Assembly (NCBI GenBank): GCA_021817245.1 | Contig: JAKAVQ010000007.1 | Span: 1-64,000 of the forward strand | Direction of reading: 5' to 3' | DNA length: 64,000 nt | From: Thermoplasmata archaeon | GTDB taxonomy: Archaea > Thermoplasmatota > Thermoplasmata > Lutacidiplasmatales > UBA184 | In this document: piece by piece, positions 61,536 to 64,000 of the stretch | How positions within the stretch are numbered: the first letter of the stretch is position 1 | Layout of the letters: each line of letters begins with the position of its first letter | Notes under the pieces: model-generated | Told to the model about the DNA's origin: nothing | The model's input: only the letters and a program-made list of their open reading frames with translations | Database searches by the model: none | Translations under genes and position numbers: made by a program

Positions 61536-61637
61536 TGCTCCCGGCGGGAATCTCCCCGGCCGGAGGGTCCCGGCCGGCTTTGAACCCGCGTCAGAGGCTC
61601 GAGAGGCCTCTATCCTTGACCACTAGACTACGGGAGC
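61536..61637 (-). tRNA. tRNA-Glu (CTC) with a 29-nt intron in the T-loop
   Basis: The minus strand folds as a tRNA. The acceptor stem is GCTCCCG with CGGGAGC, and the D-arm is GTC...GAT with GTGG in the loop. The anticodon arm is GAGGC-CTCTCGA-GCCTC with anticodon CTC (61601-61603), and the T-stem is GCGGG with CCCGC. The T-loop is interrupted: removing 29 nt (61550-61578) restores the canonical TTCAAAT loop and leaves a 73-nt tRNA with discriminator A. A CCA follows directly in the DNA (61533-61535), so the 3' end may be genome-encoded. Without the intron the T-arm cannot form. Confidence 0.85.
61550..61578 (-). other. Predicted tRNA intron at position 59/60
   Basis: The intron contains an 8-bp hairpin (CCGGCCGG, 6-nt loop, CCGGCCGG). 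Together with the T-stem it gives a bulge-helix-bulge-like structure with 3-nt bulges AAG and ATT. The central helix is weak (one A-G mismatch). Cutting after the second base of each bulge leaves exactly TTCAAA joined to T, the canonical T-loop. The EndA enzyme encoded at 46344-47408 is the expected nuclease. Confidence 0.65.
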
Positions 61638-61777
61638 GCCCACCGCCCGTAACGAGTCGGCTCTTTGAGCCTTTCGTCGCGGGAGGGGGAGCGCCGCCCC
61701 CGGGTCCGAGGTCCCCGCGCGTCGGCCGTCCGGAGCCGCGCGATGGTCCCGCCCAACGGTGGCGGGGGAAAGCCGCT

Positions 61778-62260
61778 ATGAGCCCGCGCCCCGTTCCTCG
61801 GGGCGTGACCCCACCGGTGAAGGCCCGCAGCGGGCACATCCTGCTCGATTCGAAGCGCTCGTACCGTGACCTCGTCCGGGTCTATCCCGAGATCCACAAG
61901 CGGGTCGTCGAGATGAACCGTCCGTTCGTGAAGGACACCGACCCGCTCCTGCCGGATGTCCTCCTCGACGAGAACCTTCGCGACCTCAAGGGGGACCGCA
62001 AACCGGTCGGCTACAACCGCCAGGACGCGTTCGGCCTCCGACTGATCTTCCCAATCGTCGACGAGCGGCGGGCCGAGTTCTACTTCACGAAGCCCGCTCG
62101 CTGCCAGGAGGTCGTGCAGATCACCGAGCAGGTCTCCGTGCTGTTGCGCCGCCGCGGCATCAAGCACACGGTCGAGTACGATCGGCTCTCCCTCGGACCT
62201 CCGCGCGGGCTCCCGAACCTTCCCGCGACCGGCGTCGGCTCCGGCTTCCTCTCGTCGTAG
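61778..62260 (+). CDS. Unrecognised protein of 160 residues
   Basis: I do not recognise this family. The protein has no signal peptide or membrane segment. After about 20 variable residues it reads HILLDSKRSYRDLVRVYPEI, with a charged helix and then LLPDVLLDENLRDLKGDRKP. A strand pattern (FGLRLIFPIVDERRAEFYF) and a helix-strand pair (EVVQITEQVSVLLRRRGI, then HTVEYDRL) follow. The mix resembles a small alpha/beta fold. The ATG at 61778 was chosen because the open frame upstream runs antisense through the tRNA gene and cannot be coding. The sequence looks constrained (strong third-position GC, balanced charges), so I think it is real. Confidence 0.6.
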   Translation: MSPRPVPRGVTPPVKARSGHILLDSKRSYRDLVRVYPEIHKRVVEMNRPFVKDTDPLLPDVLLDENLRDLKGDRKPVGYNRQDAFGLRLIFPIVDERRAEFYFTKPARCQEVVQITEQVSVLLRRRGIKHTVEYDRLSLGPPRGLPNLPATGVGSGFLSS

Positions 62261-62292
62261 GCTACGGGGAGCCTCTCCCGCCGGTCCCTCGC

Positions 62293-64000
62293 CTACGGTT
62301 CGCTCGGGGGCCGGCGGAACGGCCAGATGGGCGACGCGGCGGGAGCTGGCTCGGAGGCGACCCCGCCGGACTGTTGGAGCTTGCGCAGCGCTTCCCGGGC
62401 CTTTTCGAGCGCGGCCGCGTAATCGGTTTCGCGCAGCCGGATCGACTCGGAGAGGAGCGCACGCGCCGGCGCGGTGTCGACGTGCCGGTCGTGGGCCCGG
62501 GCGAGGGCGGCGTCGATCAGGTAGTGGAGGTTCATCAGCTCCCGGTGGAGCGACTTGCGGAGGTTCAGCTCCTCCTCGGTCTTCAGGAGGAGACGGCCGG
62601 CGTCCAGAAGCCGACCGGCCCGATCGAACTCGTCGACCTCCTTGAGGCGGGCACGGACCGGGCCCGCGCTGACGTGAAGCCCCTCCTCGGCGAACGTCAC
62701 CTCGGTCTGGAGCTCCTTCAGCTTGCGGGAGAACGGCTCGCGGACCGCCGGCTCGAGGGAAAGGGCCGCCCGAGAGAGCACCGTCTCGGCCTCGCCAAGG
62801 CGGCCGGCGTCGAGCGCGACGCGCGCCTCGCTGAACGTCTGCATCATCGGAGTCGTGTCGATCCCGAGGCGCTCGCCGACCCAGAGCCGATCCTTGAACT
62901 CGGCCATCCGCGCCTCGATCTCCTCGGCCCGACGCCGGTGGGCGAGCTCCGCCTCCGCCCGCAGCAGCTCGAGCGCGTTCCCGAAGTCCCGGCTCTCCCG
63001 GAACGCCGCGAGCCTCAGGCGCGCGTCGTCCCGACGGGCGAGCTCGGCCGCGGACGGCGGAGCGCTGCGTGCGTACTCCGCTTCGACCTCCTTCCATCGT
63101 CCGTCGACGACCGCCGCAAAGACGCGTCGGGCGGCCTCCTCGGCCCGGGAGATCGCCGCCCGAACCCGGCCCCACTCGCGGGCCCGAAGCGCACCCTCTC
63201 CCTCGGCGACCACGGCCTCGAACGGGTCGATCTCCGTGCCGAGCCCGGCGCGCCGGGCCGCATCGACCTCCTGGCGCAGGCGACCGAGGGGGACCGCGAA
63301 CAGGCGCTCGATCGCCCAGCGGCCGGTCTCCGTCGCCTCGCGCGCGCTCCGGACCGCTTCCCCGTAGCGGCCGAGGTCGAAGAAGCGGCGGGCATCGAGC
63401 TGGCGCTGCGCGGCCTCCCCCGCCTCGGCGCCGTTCGCGGTCGTCTCCGAGAGCTGGCGGTCGGCGATCCCGAGCGCTTCGAGCGCCCGCCGATGCCCGT
63501 CCCGCGACGACGCGAGCGCATCGAGGGAGTCCATCGAGCGCTCCAGCACGTCCGGGTAGCTGCGCTCCCGGAACGCGGCGCGGGCGCGCTCGTACTCTTC
63601 GGTCGCGCTCGGGGAGACGATCCCCTCGGTCACCGCCTTCGCGACCGCCGCCCCGGCCGCCTCGAGAGAGCCCTCGGCGACCCGGCGCTGGAGCTCGGCC
63701 CGCTCGAGCTCGCCCTCGCTGTGGGTCGCGAGCTGGAGCGCTTCGACCGATCGGCCCTCGTCGAGCGCCATCCGGGCCTGGTGGAGCAGGTTCTCCGCGA
63801 GCGAAGTGTCGACGCCCGAGCTCCGGATCCGGGAGACCGTCGCCTGGAAGCCCGCGAGCGTCTTCGAAACGTGCTGGTAGGTGACCTGAAGCAGGTCGCG
63901 CTCGATGGGGCCTCCGAGCTCGATCACCCGGGCGTACTGCTTCTGCAAGAGAAGCCCCTCGAGCTGGTCCATCCGTCCGCGCAGCCGGACGGTGTCGGCG
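62293..64000 (-). CDS. Large coiled-coil/helical-repeat protein, cut by the window edge
   Basis: At least 569 residues, almost all helical, rich in Glu, Arg, Ala and Leu, with repeated patterns of about 35-40 residues such as ARMALDEGRSVEALQLATHS and ARVALDAGRLGEAETVLSRA. This resembles TPR-like helical hairpins embedded in long coiled coils. The frame stays open to the last base of the window, and the residues before the first ATG at 63972 (DTVRLRGR) continue the same pattern. The N-terminus therefore probably lies outside. The C-terminus ends in a Pro-rich tail. It is probably a scaffold or structural protein; no catalytic motif is visible. Confidence 0.7.
   Translation of the reverse strand, partial: ADTVRLRGRMDQLEGLLLQKQYARVIELGGPIERDLLQVTYQHVSKTLAGFQATVSRIRSSGVDTSLAENLLHQARMALDEGRSVEALQLATHSEGELERAELQRRVAEGSLEAAGAAVAKAVTEGIVSPSATEEYERARAAFRERSYPDVLERSMDSLDALASSRDGHRRALEALGIADRQLSETTANGAEAGEAAQRQLDARRFFDLGRYGEAVRSAREATETGRWAIERLFAVPLGRLRQEVDAARRAGLGTEIDPFEAVVAEGEGALRAREWGRVRAAISRAEEAARRVFAAVVDGRWKEVEAEYARSAPPSAAELARRDDARLRLAAFRESRDFGNALELLRAEAELAHRRRAEEIEARMAEFKDRLWVGERLGIDTTPMMQTFSEARVALDAGRLGEAETVLSRAALSLEPAVREPFSRKLKELQTEVTFAEEGLHVSAGPVRARLKEVDEFDRAGRLLDAGRLLLKTEEELNLRKSLHRELMNLHYLIDAALARAHDRHVDTAPARALLSESIRLRETDYAAALEKAREALRKLQQSGGVASEPAPAASPIWPFRRPPSEP

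Noticed and set aside
61532-61777. Longer version of the 160-residue protein
   Set aside because: The upstream frame would run antisense through the tRNA-Glu gene.
1-64000. CRISPR arrays, replication origin or prophage genes
   Set aside because: No regularly spaced repeats, no origin-binding repeats with an orc/cdc6 gene, and no phage structural genes were seen.

Overview
The window is archaeal, very GC-rich DNA. Archaeal markers are the archaeal-type early shikimate genes (ADH synthase, dehydroquinate synthase II, GHMP-type shikimate kinase), ether-lipid genes (GGGP synthase, DGGGP synthase, CDP-archaeol synthase), a tRNA-splicing endonuclease, DtdA, DUF2070 and TATA-box promoters. Several TATA boxes sit 25-28 nt before a start codon, so those genes probably have leaderless mRNAs. 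A secreted thermopsin, a peptidase G1 (eqolisin) and other surface proteins suggest an acid-adapted heterotroph. My inference is an uncultured terrestrial Thermoplasmatota archaeon; the sequence alone does not prove the lineage.

Layout. 1-2940: an IS1634/IS4-like transposase, a transposase remnant and about 0.8 kb without a gene. 2.9-13 kb: secreted or surface proteins (thermopsin, G1 peptidase with Ig-like repeats, kelch protein) with an Eis-like acetyltransferase. 13-17.3 kb: a MoxR/DUF58 operon. 17.5-20.7 kb: SRPBCC protein, GT4 glycosyltransferase, DUF1015 protein. 20.7-24.2 kb: a membrane polyferredoxin and a polytopic membrane partner. 24.4-27.6 kb: the glyoxylate shunt (malate synthase, isocitrate lyase). 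27.7-31 kb: acyl-CoA dehydrogenase, CaiB-type CoA transferase and a divergent heme-oxygenase-fold protein.

31.0-46.3 kb is the centrepiece: one 15-gene, almost gapless operon. It encodes aspartate kinase, aspartate-semialdehyde dehydrogenase, all archaeal shikimate steps to chorismate (with an AroD-AroE fusion), and all tryptophan enzymes. In effect it covers aspartate to tryptophan in one transcription unit. The first gene is preceded by a leader of about 175 nt with its own TATA box. A 23-codon reading frame starts at the predicted transcription start and ends Trp-Leu-Trp-stop, followed at once by a stable hairpin. This looks like a candidate tryptophan attenuator, which would be unexpected in an archaeon.

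46.3-53.6 kb, on the minus strand, is a seven-gene operon that combines membrane ether-lipid synthesis (DGGGPS, GGGPS, CarS) with DUF2070, an M20 peptidase, PyrE and the splicing endonuclease EndA. 53.7-56.3 kb: a two-subunit M16 peptidase with one catalytic and one degenerate chain. 56.3-59.6 kb: molybdenum cofactor genes (fdhD, mobA, mobB, divergent moeA). 59.7-62.3 kb: a small possible ribbon-helix-helix protein, DtdA, a noncoding or decayed stretch, a tRNA-Glu(CTC) apparently interrupted by a 29-nt intron in its T-loop, and an unrecognised conserved-looking protein. 62.3-64 kb: a coiled-coil protein that runs off the right edge.
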